Shown one piece after another: positions 8,455-15,828 of a stretch of DNA of 30,006 bases; positions within the stretch are counted from its first letter, which is position 1; each line of letters begins with the position of its first letter. Location of the stretch: NCBI GenBank assembly GCA_964483175.1, contig CAZAAT010000024.1:1-30006 (forward strand), in the 5' to 3' direction. Position numbers and translations under genes: made by a program. The DNA is from JAAYHC01 sp964483175 (GTDB lineage: Bacteria; Bacillota; UBA5301). The notes beneath the pieces were generated by a model. The model worked only from the letters and a program-made list of their open reading frames with translations. It had not been told where the DNA came from and did no database searches.

Positions 8455-9648
8455 CTATTCACCCAAATACTCTAGCGGATTAACCGGTTGTCCGGCCCTC
8501 CTAACCTCAAAATGCAGGTGTGGTGCTGTACTAATCCCGCTATTGCCAACCTCAGCGATTATCTGGCCTGCGTTCACCCGCTGACCAACCTCGGCCAAGA
8601 GCCGCGAAGCATGGGCATAGAGGGTACTGTAACCATTAGCATGTTCAACAATAATTGTATAACCGTAGCCGCCAACCCAACCAGCCAAGACTACCAGGCC
8701 CTCACCCGCCGCTTTGATCGGGGTGCCCTCAGTTGCACCAAAATCAATCCCTTCATGGAAGCGATTGACGTTGTCAATCGGATCGAGGCGCCAGCCAAAG
8801 TTGACGGTGATCGGCGCCGCTACCGGCCGTAAGAACTTGACCCGCTGCTGAGCAGACCCTTGAACTGGTGGTGGAGTTTTGTTCGCCTCCAGCCAAGCCT
8901 GGATTCGTTGGGAGTTCGCCGCGAACTCTTTAACCGCCTGCTCTTGGCTGGTCTTTTCTTTCAGGATCTCTTTCAACTTCTGATCGCGCTCGGCTCGGCC
9001 TTTGGCTACCTGGTCAACTTGTTGTTGTGCTTTCTGTTCTAGCTGGGCTAGGCGAGTCCGTTCCTGTTGCAACTTGGTTCGCTCACGATTTAAGCGCGCC
9101 CGTTCGGCTTCGGTAGCAGCCTTTTGCGCACTAACTCTCTGGTATAACTCCACATCTTGCTCGAGCAAAGCCGAGAACAACTTCAGACGCATTACCCAGT
9201 CGTCGGCAGCTTCCGGCACGAACAGTAGTTCCAGCAAATCGGTGCCCGAGGCCATATACAGCTGACGCAGGCGCTGGTTATATCCGACCATGATTTCAGC
9301 TAGTTTAGCTTGGCTTTCCTCGTAGCGCCGGGTCGCTGTTTGGACTTCTTTTTCTACTTCGGCAAGTGAAGCGGTAGTCCTTTGGCGACCTTGTTCCACA
9401 GTTGCCAATTCTTGTTTGGCTCGCGCTAAATCTTGGTCGAGCTGACGAAGTTCGGCCATGATTGACGTTTCCGCTTTGGACAAATCAGCCAACAAAGCCT
9501 GGGCTCGGCCTTGCGCTTCTTTAATCTGAGCCAGTTCCCGCTCTTTGGCGGCATATTCGTCGGCGCGTCCGCCGACAGCTAAGCCAAGCAATAACAGCAT
9601 GAGCAGAGCAGATATCCACTTGCGTTTTTGCCAGGTCGTCAAGAACAT
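8455..9648 (-). CDS. EnvC-like coiled-coil M23 peptidoglycan endopeptidase
   Basis: Secreted murein hydrolase of about 397 aa. From the ATG at 9648 it begins with a signal peptide (WQKRKWISALLMLLLLGLAV, probable cleavage near GGRA/DEY). A long coiled coil of some 220 residues rich in Glu, Gln, Arg and Ala follows, then a C-terminal M23 (LytM) domain. The zinc ligands look intact: HEGIDFG supplies the HxxxD pair and HLHFE the HxH pair, with YAHAS as the other catalytic histidine. The frame stays open upstream to 9702, but that start would overlap ftsX and bury the signal peptide behind 18 residues, so 9648 is preferred. It lies 16 bases after ftsX, matching the FtsEX-EnvC and FtsEX-CwlO/PcsB arrangements in which the transporter-like complex activates a coiled-coil hydrolase. 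Unlike E. coli EnvC, this one should cleave peptide bonds itself. Confidence 0.9.
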   Translation of the reverse strand: MFLTTWQKRKWISALLMLLLLGLAVGGRADEYAAKERELAQIKEAQGRAQALLADLSKAETSIMAELRQLDQDLARAKQELATVEQGRQRTTASLAEVEKEVQTATRRYEESQAKLAEIMVGYNQRLRQLYMASGTDLLELLFVPEAADDWVMRLKLFSALLEQDVELYQRVSAQKAATEAERARLNRERTKLQQERTRLAQLEQKAQQQVDQVAKGRAERDQKLKEILKEKTSQEQAVKEFAANSQRIQAWLEANKTPPPVQGSAQQRVKFLRPVAAPITVNFGWRLDPIDNVNRFHEGIDFGATEGTPIKAAGEGLVVLAGWVGGYGYTIIVEHANGYSTLYAHASRLLAEVGQRVNAGQIIAEVGNSGISTAPHLHFEVRRAGQPVNPLEYLGE

Positions 9649-9664
9649 TCTCTCACATCCAGGC

Positions 9665-10537
9665 CTAATTAAGGTACTTGCGAACGGAAAGACTACTGCC
9701 AAAGATCCCCATCACCAAACCTAAGCCGATCAAGACCACGACCATTTGTGGAACAACCACCTCATGCGGTAGGATCGGTAAAAAGGGAATCGCTAAGGGG
9801 GCACGGGACAGGAGGAACCGATACAGAAAATCCCCAGCTAAACTGGCTACGCAAGCACTAAACAAACCCATATAGATACCCTCAAAAATAAATGGAGCTC
9901 TGATGTAGCCGGCCGTAGCCCCGACCAATTTGCGAATCTCGATCTCCGTTCTGCGCGCAATTACGGTCAGGCGGATGGTGTTGACGGCGATAAATAAAGT
10001 GGCCAGAAAAATCACTGCCATCCCGAGCAGGCTGAGGCGAGAAATTAGTGTGACCAAGTCGAGTAATTTCCCGAGAGACTCTTGGCCGTAGACCACCTCT
10101 TCGACCTCAGAAAGGCGCTGGATCTGCTCGGCCAAGCGAGGCAGCTCATATGGGTCATTGACCCTGACGATAAAGGTGTCCGGCAACGGGTTTTCAGTCA
10201 TCAGCTCCAATAAATCCGATCTTTCACCCAGCTGCATCCGCAGACTTTCCAAGGCCTCATCTTTGCTGACAAAGGTGATGCCGTCAACCCCGGAAAACTG
10301 GCGTAACGACTCGCCAACAGCGATGGGGTTGGCCCGATCGCGGAGAAAGACCCGCATTTGCAGGCGCTGTGACAAGCTTTCATCAATACTGGTGAGATTT
10401 AAAAAGGCCATGATAAATAGGCCCTGAATCACAAAGGCCAGGGTAATTATGGTTACAGCGGTAAAACCCATGCCGCTCCTAGTTCTGAGGTTGGCCATGC
10501 CTTCACCGGCTAACCTACATACTGTTCTGATCTTCAC
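9665..10537 (-). CDS. ftsX: Cell division protein FtsX
   Basis: Integral membrane partner of FtsE, 290 aa, normal for Gram-positive FtsX. One membrane helix near residues 25-48 is followed by an extracytoplasmic domain (about 50-165, with QMRVFLRD, FVSKDEALESLR and NPLPDTFIVRV) that contacts the periplasmic or wall-side hydrolase. A C-terminal three-helix FtsX domain carries TIRLTVIARRTEIEIRKLVGAT, the conserved loop of the family. The start is GTG at 10537, eight bases after AAGGGG, and overlaps the end of ftsE by 23 bases. The arrangement ftsE-ftsX-coiled-coil hydrolase is the classical one and implies that FtsEX couples ATP hydrolysis in the cytoplasm to wall cleavage outside. Confidence 0.95.
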   Translation of the reverse strand: MKIRTVCRLAGEGMANLRTRSGMGFTAVTIITLAFVIQGLFIMAFLNLTSIDESLSQRLQMRVFLRDRANPIAVGESLRQFSGVDGITFVSKDEALESLRMQLGERSDLLELMTENPLPDTFIVRVNDPYELPRLAEQIQRLSEVEEVVYGQESLGKLLDLVTLISRLSLLGMAVIFLATLFIAVNTIRLTVIARRTEIEIRKLVGATAGYIRAPFIFEGIYMGLFSACVASLAGDFLYRFLLSRAPLAIPFLPILPHEVVVPQMVVVLIGLGLVMGIFGSSLSVRKYLN

Positions 10538-11210
10538 TGTAACTACCCCTTAACTCATCCCGCACCAAACGGCCCTGGGCCATCGCGATAACCCGACGTT
10601 GGAGCGCATTGACAATCGCATCATTATGGGTCGCCATTAATACCATGGTTCCACGCAGGTTGATAGTTTCCAGGAGCCGCATGATCTCCCACGAATGTTC
10701 GGGATCGAGATTTCCCGTTGGTTCGTCGGCCAGCAGCACGATGGGATTGTTGACGACCGCCCTGGCAATAGAAACCCGCTGTTGCTCACCACCAGAGAGT
10801 TCGTGCGGGTAAACTTCTGCTTTATCGGCTAGCCCAACCAGTTCAAGGGTTGCGCCGACCCTCCGCTTAATCTCCCGGCGCGATAGCTCACAGACTTCGA
10901 GCGCAAAGGCAACATTTTGCGAGACGGTCAGCTTGGGCAAGAGGCGAAAATCCTGGAAGACCACCCCGATCTTACGTCTTAAAAAGGGGATCTCCCGGCG
11001 CGACAAGCGGGCGGTATTTCTCCCGTTGATCAAGACTTTGCCTTCGGTAGGCTTCTCCTCCCGGGTAATCAGGCGGAGCAAGGTAGACTTGCCCGATCCG
11101 GAGGGGCCGACCAAAAAGACGAACTCACCCTTGGCAACTTGAAAGGTTACCCGGTTGAGACCGACCGTGCCATTAGAATATATTTTGGAAACATCAAAAA
11201 ACTGGATCAT
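10515..11210 (-). CDS. ftsE: Cell division ATP-binding protein FtsE
   Basis: Cytoplasmic ATPase of the FtsEX complex, 231 aa. It shows Walker A GPSGSGKST (about residues 35-43), Q-loop VVFQDFRLLPKLTVSQNVAF, signature LSGGEQQRVSIARAV, Walker B VLLADEPTGNLDP and H-loop LMATHND. The opening MIQFFDVSKIYSNGTVGLN matches the family start, so the ATG at 11210 is almost certainly right. No Shine-Dalgarno sequence precedes it: the bases upstream are AATTTATTCATT. The nearest promoter candidate would start transcription only about ten bases before the ATG, so the message may be nearly leaderless. It is the first gene of the ftsE-ftsX-M23-ctpA-deacetylase run. Confidence 0.96.
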   Translation of the reverse strand: MIQFFDVSKIYSNGTVGLNRVTFQVAKGEFVFLVGPSGSGKSTLLRLITREEKPTEGKVLINGRNTARLSRREIPFLRRKIGVVFQDFRLLPKLTVSQNVAFALEVCELSRREIKRRVGATLELVGLADKAEVYPHELSGGEQQRVSIARAVVNNPIVLLADEPTGNLDPEHSWEIMRLLETINLRGTMVLMATHNDAIVNALQRRVIAMAQGRLVRDELRGSYSEDQNSM

Positions 11211-11226
11211 AATGAATAAATTAGAG

Positions 11227-11254
11227 ATTATCCCTGCTTGTCCTGCAACGACAA
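11227..11254 (-). promoter_or_regulatory. Candidate ftsE promoter
   Basis: On the minus strand a -35-like TTGTCG (11249-11254) and a -10-like GATAAT (11227-11232) are separated by 16 bases. They match the housekeeping consensus at four and five of six positions. Transcription would start near 11220, about ten bases before the ftsE ATG. The -35 box directly follows the hairpin that ends the transketolase genes, which places it sensibly between two transcription units. Confidence 0.5.
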
Positions 11255-11289
11255 AGGTGCTAGTCTCCGATTTTCCGGTACTAGCACCT
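11255..11289 (-). terminator. Probable terminator hairpin after the transketolase genes
   Basis: A perfect 10-bp inverted repeat AGGTGCTAGT / ACTAGCACCT, with an inner CCG/CGG pairing, forms a long hairpin 26 bases after the stop of the transketolase C-terminal gene. On the transcribed strand it is followed by TTGTCGTTG, a weak U tract, so termination may be incomplete. It marks the likely end of the long secA-to-transketolase run. Confidence 0.65.
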
Positions 11290-11314
11290 CGATCAGCAAC
11301 TTACTCTCAGCAAC

Positions 11315-12259
11315 TTATTTGGCTTTGACTACATCCTTAACCGCCTCAATGATATCGCCGGCGGTCAGACCATAAGCCTTCAGCAGGTCAGCCGGATCTC
11401 CGGACTCACCAAAAACATCCTTAACCCCGATAAAACGCATCGGAACCGGTTGGTGTTGGACCACACACTCGGCTACGGCCGAGCCCAGCCCGCCAATAAT
11501 ATTGTGCTCTTCACAAGTTACAATCGCCCCGGTTTCTCGGGCCGCTGCAAGTACCGCATCTTGGTCTAGCGGTTTGATCGTCGCCATATTCAAAACTCGG
11601 GCGGAGATCCCCTCCACCGCCAGCTGCTCCGCTGCCGCCAGTGCGGCCTCGACCATAATCCCACAGGCGATGATGGTTACCTGGTCACCGTCGCGCAGGG
11701 TAGCTGCTTTGCCAATGGCAAACTGGTAGTCATCAGCAAATACCACCGGAACTTTGCTACGGCCAAGCCTCAGATAGGCCGGGCCCTCAAAATCCAACAA
11801 GGCCTTAACAGCTTGCTCGGTTTCAATGGCATCTGCCGGAACTATCACGGTCATCCCGGGAATTGCCCGCATGAGAGCGATGTCCTCGTTGGCTTGATGG
11901 GAAGCGCCATCCTCACCAACAGTCAGTCCAGCGTGGCTGGCAGCGACTTTTACGTTAAACCGGGCATAGGCGATTGAGTTGCGGATCTGCTCCCAAGCTC
12001 GCCCGGTGGCAAAGATAGCAAAGGTGCTGGCAAAAGGGATTTTGCCGGCAGCTGCCAGCCCGGCGGCGGTACCCATCAGATCCTGCTCGGCAATGCCCAT
12101 CTGGAAAAAGCGTTCAGGAAATGCTTTCGCAAAAACACTTGTTTTCGTAGAACCGGAGAGGTCGGCATCAAGCACGACCAAATCGGGATATTCTGCCCCG
12201 TACTTGGCAAGTGCCTGGCCGTATGCATCCCTAGTCGCAATCAAATCACCTTTAGCCAT
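11315..12259 (-). CDS. Transketolase, C-terminal subunit
   Basis: Second half of a split transketolase, 314 aa, holding the pyrimidine-binding domain and the C-terminal transketolase domain. Landmarks are VVLDADLSGSTKTSVFAKAF near residues 32-52, RFFQMGIAEQDLMGTAAGLA with the conserved glutamate that activates thiamine diphosphate, and HAGLTVGEDGASHQANEDIALMRAIPG. With the N-terminal subunit it interconverts pentose, triose and hexose phosphates in the non-oxidative pentose phosphate pathway. The ATG overlaps the stop of the upstream half by one base (TAATG), with AAAGGAGGGG six bases ahead, so the two subunits are tightly coupled. 1-Deoxyxylulose-5-phosphate synthase is related, but that enzyme is a single chain of about 620 residues, which makes it unlikely here. 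Split transketolases are known in archaea and many anaerobic bacteria. Confidence 0.92.
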   Translation of the reverse strand: MAKGDLIATRDAYGQALAKYGAEYPDLVVLDADLSGSTKTSVFAKAFPERFFQMGIAEQDLMGTAAGLAAAGKIPFASTFAIFATGRAWEQIRNSIAYARFNVKVAASHAGLTVGEDGASHQANEDIALMRAIPGMTVIVPADAIETEQAVKALLDFEGPAYLRLGRSKVPVVFADDYQFAIGKAATLRDGDQVTIIACGIMVEAALAAAEQLAVEGISARVLNMATIKPLDQDAVLAAARETGAIVTCEEHNIIGGLGSAVAECVVQHQPVPMRFIGVKDVFGESGDPADLLKAYGLTAGDIIEAVKDVVKAK

Positions 12260-13071
12260 TACTTACCCCTCCTTTGCAACTGGGTTAAGGCGTTAGCCAA
12301 TTCTTCAGGATTCGGTGCTTTGCCATGCCAGCCGGCCTGATCTTCCATAAAGTCGACACCCTTGCCTTTAACGGTCCGGCAGACGATTACCGAAGGCTTG
12401 CCCTGCACCGCTAATGCTTTCTCGGTGGCAGCGAGGATAGCCCCCAGATCATGTCCGTCAATTTCTTGTACATGCCAGCCAAAGGCAGCCCACCGATCGG
12501 CGATATTAGTCAAGCTTTTGACATCGCGCACATCGCCATCGATCTGCAAATTGTTGTTATCGACATAGGCCACCAGGTTATCCAGGCCCCGGTGCACGGC
12601 GGTCATCGCCGCTTCCCAAACCTGACCCTCCTGGATCTCACCATCGCCAAGCAGAGCGAAGATCCGGTGTTTTTCCCCGTTTAGCTTGGCCGCAATGGCC
12701 AGCCCGTTGGCGATCGACAAACCCTGGCCCAATGACCCGGTGGAAACCTCGACACCCGGGGTTCGCTTACGATCAGGATGTCCCTGGAGAATTGAACCGA
12801 ATTTCCGCAGGCTGTTCAGTTCTGCGGGATCAAAATATCCCGCCTCCGCCAGTGCGGCATACAATACCGGAGCCGCATGGCCTTTACACAAGATAAAGCG
12901 ATCGCGCTCAGGCCACTCGGGGTTTTGGGGATCGTGTTTCATAATCTGAAAGTACAAGGCGGTGACGATTTCGGCAGCGGAAAGAGATCCTCCGGGGTGT
13001 CCGGACCCGGCTGCGCCGATCATCTGGATAATCTTTTCGCGAATTCGCCACGCCCGCTCTGCTAATTGCAA
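12259..13071 (-). CDS. Transketolase, N-terminal (thiamine diphosphate-binding) subunit
   Basis: First half of the split transketolase, 270 aa. It contains GAAGSGHPGGSLSAAEIVTALY near residues 19-40, GHAAPVLYAALAEAGYF, the STGSLGQGLSIANGLAIAAK segment, and the cofactor motif LLGDGEIQEGQVWEA ending in VDNNNLQIDG, the GDG...NN pattern that binds thiamine diphosphate and magnesium. All expected residues are present. The start is TTG, nine bases after AGGAGG, and the protein then begins at the usual family position. It lies 72 bases after yitT, with a TATAGT-like hexamer in the gap but no matching -35 box, so it may be transcribed with the genes upstream. The downstream gene supplies the missing half of the enzyme. 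Confidence 0.93.
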   Translation of the reverse strand: MQLAERAWRIREKIIQMIGAAGSGHPGGSLSAAEIVTALYFQIMKHDPQNPEWPERDRFILCKGHAAPVLYAALAEAGYFDPAELNSLRKFGSILQGHPDRKRTPGVEVSTGSLGQGLSIANGLAIAAKLNGEKHRIFALLGDGEIQEGQVWEAAMTAVHRGLDNLVAYVDNNNLQIDGDVRDVKSLTNIADRWAAFGWHVQEIDGHDLGAILAATEKALAVQGKPSVIVCRTVKGKGVDFMEDQAGWHGKAPNPEELANALTQLQRRGK

Positions 13072-13143
13072 CTAATCCAACCTCCTATTTCTTGTTACTA
13101 TATTTTGCTATATTAAAGAAGTGTCGGCTGTCTTCCTCTTGGC

Positions 13144-14007
13144 TCACTGAGGATTTTGCAAACCTTTGAAACCTTCGCCTAAGACCTCATGGGCATCGTG
13201 AATCACCATGAATGCCCGCGGGTCGATCTGGGAAACGATCTGTTTTAGCGTCGCAATCTCCGACCGGGCCACGATAATAAAGAGCACATCACGCTCTGAC
13301 TTGGTCCACATCCCGGTCGCTTTGAAAGACGTTACCCCCCTAGCCATCTTTTCCAAAACAGCTTGGGAAATTTCGCTGGAGTACTCGGAGATGATATAGG
13401 CTGCCTTGGCATAAACCATCCCCTCTTGAACCAAGTCAATCACCCGGGTAGTGATGAACAAAGTTATGAGGGCATATAGTGCTAGTTCTGCCCCAAAGAC
13501 TACCCCGGCGATAGCAATAATTGCAAAATCGATGATCAGCAGGGTCTGGCCAACGCTGATACGGAAAAACCGCTGCAACAGCAAGGCTGCCAGGTCAGTG
13601 CCCCCCGTTGAGCCTCCCCACTTCAGAGTCATACCAATACCGATGCCCGATAAAATTCCGCCCCAGAGGGCCGCCAGTAAAGAATCGGCCGTTAACGCCG
13701 GCAAGAAGGCAAAGATATCTGTAAACAGTGATAGCAAGACCGATCCGTACAAGGTTCTGACTACAAAGGTACGGCCTACCAAACGCCAACCGGCGATCAA
13801 TAAGGGTATGTTGATGACCAGCATGGTCATTCCCACATGGAGGCCAAAGAGGTGGTAGAGGACGGTTGCTAGTCCGCTAACTCCGCCGGCGGCAATCTTT
13901 CCAGGGACGAGAAACAGGTCCAAAGCCAGGGCGGTCAATAGCGCTCCTATCGTGATCAGTAGATAATCGCGTACAATTGATCTCCAACTTGGCCCGTTGC
14001 TAATCAT
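13144..14007 (-). CDS. YitT family membrane protein (DUF161 + DUF2179)
   Basis: Integral membrane protein of about 287 aa with five to six hydrophobic segments over residues 15-200 and a soluble C-terminal DUF2179 domain (about 205-280). The segment DLFLVPGKIAAGGVSGLATV and the later KWGGSTGGTDLAALLL are the hallmark motifs of the YitT family. The molecular function is not established, though the DUF2179 domain has been proposed to bind small ligands. The frame opens at GTG 14016, but ATG 14007 has AAGGG eight bases ahead and is preferred. It overlaps the end of the tagA/wecG gene by eight bases, so it belongs to that operon. The family call is firm and the role unknown. Confidence 0.88.
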   Translation of the reverse strand: MISNGPSWRSIVRDYLLITIGALLTALALDLFLVPGKIAAGGVSGLATVLYHLFGLHVGMTMLVINIPLLIAGWRLVGRTFVVRTLYGSVLLSLFTDIFAFLPALTADSLLAALWGGILSGIGIGMTLKWGGSTGGTDLAALLLQRFFRISVGQTLLIIDFAIIAIAGVVFGAELALYALITLFITTRVIDLVQEGMVYAKAAYIISEYSSEISQAVLEKMARGVTSFKATGMWTKSERDVLFIIVARSEIATLKQIVSQIDPRAFMVIHDAHEVLGEGFKGLQNPQ

Positions 14008-14761
14008 CTTCCTCACCCTTCATCTGTATTCTCCGGCGGTAGACGAGAATGACAAACCTAGGTAACGCCATCATCCGCGGCAGCCGGGAGGGCTGTTTAA
14101 CCAACCGGTATAACCACTCCAGACCCAGTCGACGGAGAAATAACGGGGCCCGCTCAACCCGGCCCGCCCAGACATCAAAGACCCCGCCGATCCCGATAGC
14201 GGCCCGGCAATTTAGCTGTTTGGCATGCTCAGCTATCCAATACTCTTGCCGTGGAGAACCCAATCCAACCAATAACAGATCCGGCTCGGCCGCATTGACC
14301 TGTGCAACTATCGTCTCGGAGTCTTCGGCTGTAAAATAACCATGGTGGGCGCCACAGAAGACTACGCCCGGGTAGCGCAGTTCGGCCCTGCGGCGAGCAT
14401 CTTCAACCACATCCAGCTTGGCCCCCAAGAGGTAAACCCGGAGTTTGCGTTCCCCAGCGCACGTTGCCAAAGCTAAGATCTGCTCGACCAGCTCGATACC
14501 TGGCACTTTTTGAATTGATGGATAGCCGAGTTTCTGCGCACCCCAGACTACTCCGACCCCATCGGGCACCACCAGCCCGGCCCGGTTAACGATGGTGGCG
14601 AAGTCCTGATCGCGCTGGGCGGTAACCACCATTTCGGGATTGAGGGTGATTACATGCAAGAGCGGCGCCTCCACCGTTTGACAGTGGCGGAGCACCGTTT
14701 CGGCGGCCTCAACCAGGCTCAGATTATCAAGTTTTAAGCCAAGGATATTTCTACCAAACAA
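14000..14761 (-). CDS. tagA: WecG/TagA/CpsF family glycosyltransferase
   Basis: Cytoplasmic-face glycosyltransferase of family GT26, 253 aa. In relatives TagA adds N-acetylmannosamine to undecaprenyl-PP-GlcNAc, starting the linkage unit of wall teichoic acid or similar polymers. Family motifs are HVITLNPEMVVTAQRD near residues 36-50, GLVVPDGVGVVWGAQKLG near 63-80 with the catalytic aspartate, LLVGLGSPRQEYWIAEHA near 180-197 and AIGIGGVFDVWAGRVERAP near 204-222. The start is TTG, with AAAGGAG seven bases upstream overlapping the end of csaB. It lies two bases after csaB, so both enzymes probably act on the same lipid-linked wall polymer. The exact acceptor and sugar are inferred from the family only. 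Confidence 0.9.
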   Translation of the reverse strand: MFGRNILGLKLDNLSLVEAAETVLRHCQTVEAPLLHVITLNPEMVVTAQRDQDFATIVNRAGLVVPDGVGVVWGAQKLGYPSIQKVPGIELVEQILALATCAGERKLRVYLLGAKLDVVEDARRRAELRYPGVVFCGAHHGYFTAEDSETIVAQVNAAEPDLLLVGLGSPRQEYWIAEHAKQLNCRAAIGIGGVFDVWAGRVERAPLFLRRLGLEWLYRLVKQPSRLPRMMALPRFVILVYRRRIQMKGEEDD

Positions 14762-14763
14762 GG

Positions 14764-15828
14764 CTATTCTCCTTTAGCGCCTGATAAAACAAGATCGGCG
14801 AAGATCTCCTGGGTACTGCGTGCCTGCTCAGCGAGGGCCTGAAGCAACTCCGGCTCGACCCGATCACCGGCTCCTAGGGCCCTTCGGGTCCGCTCCTGAT
14901 CTTGGAGATCCTCCCAGCTTAGAACGGGCAGGTTTAACTGATCGCCCAGCGCAGAGACTTTCGGATCATAACCGATTCCGACCGCTGGAACGCCCAACAC
15001 TGCCGCCAGAGCTAGGGCATGATACCGTCCTGCTACAATCAGGCTGCTGCGGGCAAAAATCTCCGCTGTATCCTCTAACCGCTCCCAATCCGGTCCAATA
15101 GAAGCTGCAATATCTAAAGACGCAAGTTTTGCTTGCAGCAGAGCCGCGATCGCCCGATCCCGGTCCGGTTGGAGCATGTAGAGCATAACCTCCCAGTGAC
15201 GACTCTGACAATAACCAGCGATCGCCTGGGCAATCGAATCAAGCCATTGGCCGCCTTTACCCGGCCAATCTCGCAAGACCAGGGTTAATAATGGTTCGGT
15301 CGTAACCTGACTGCGCGGGGCAAAAAGGTAACCGTTGAAAGAAGGGTCAGCTGTCAACCGGATAATTGGCTTATCAACGCCTACTTTCTGCAACAGTTCG
15401 TAGGAGTTCCGATCCCGCAGAGTAATCAAGTCGGTTTTATTGAGGATGTGTTTAATTAACGGGTAATACTGCCTCCGGTTTAACGGACCAAGCCCTTGGC
15501 CCCAGAGGATAATCTGCTTCTTGTTTAAGGCGGCAAACCCGATGAGCGAAAGGTAGTACAGCAGACTGCGGCTAGAAGTGCTATCTTGTAACAGACTGCC
15601 ACCACCGCAAACCAAAAGATCACACTCGGTAATCGCTCGGCGCATCGCATTCGGCGTCCGCCTGACCGCGGCCAGACCGTGCAGCCTCGTTGTGGCGCCT
15701 GGCTGACCGGAAATCACGGTTAGCTCCGCAGCAGGCAGCACCTCGTGGATGGCAGCGGCAACCTCAGCCAACGTCCATTCATCGCCGAAGTTTCCAAAGC
15801 CGTAATAACCCAATAACAGGATCTTCAT
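14764..15828 (-). CDS. csaB: Polysaccharide pyruvyl transferase CsaB
   Basis: Transfers a pyruvyl (ketal) group from phosphoenolpyruvate to a wall polysaccharide; in Bacillus-type organisms this creates the ligand for SLH domains of S-layer proteins. The protein is 354 aa. It opens with KILLLGYYGFGNFGDEWTLAE, the CsaB signature, and has DLLVCGGGSLLQDSTSSRSL near residues 70-90, IILWGQGLGPL near 106, ITLRDRNSYELL near 135, and ASLIVAGRYHALALAAVLGVP with VGIGYDPKVSALGDQL near 265-300. Its ATG overlaps the DUF5693 stop by four bases (ATGA). The adjoining DUF5693 and TagA-type genes match a recurrent Bacillota neighbourhood. It predicts that SLH-domain proteins are encoded elsewhere in this genome. 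Confidence 0.92.
   Translation of the reverse strand: MKILLLGYYGFGNFGDEWTLAEVAAAIHEVLPAAELTVISGQPGATTRLHGLAAVRRTPNAMRRAITECDLLVCGGGSLLQDSTSSRSLLYYLSLIGFAALNKKQIILWGQGLGPLNRRQYYPLIKHILNKTDLITLRDRNSYELLQKVGVDKPIIRLTADPSFNGYLFAPRSQVTTEPLLTLVLRDWPGKGGQWLDSIAQAIAGYCQSRHWEVMLYMLQPDRDRAIAALLQAKLASLDIAASIGPDWERLEDTAEIFARSSLIVAGRYHALALAAVLGVPAVGIGYDPKVSALGDQLNLPVLSWEDLQDQERTRRALGAGDRVEPELLQALAEQARSTQEIFADLVLSGAKGE

Noticed and set aside
8455..9702. Longer start for the M23 endopeptidase at 9702
   Set aside because: It would overlap ftsX by 38 bases and place 18 extra residues before a normal signal peptide; ATG 9648 is more natural.
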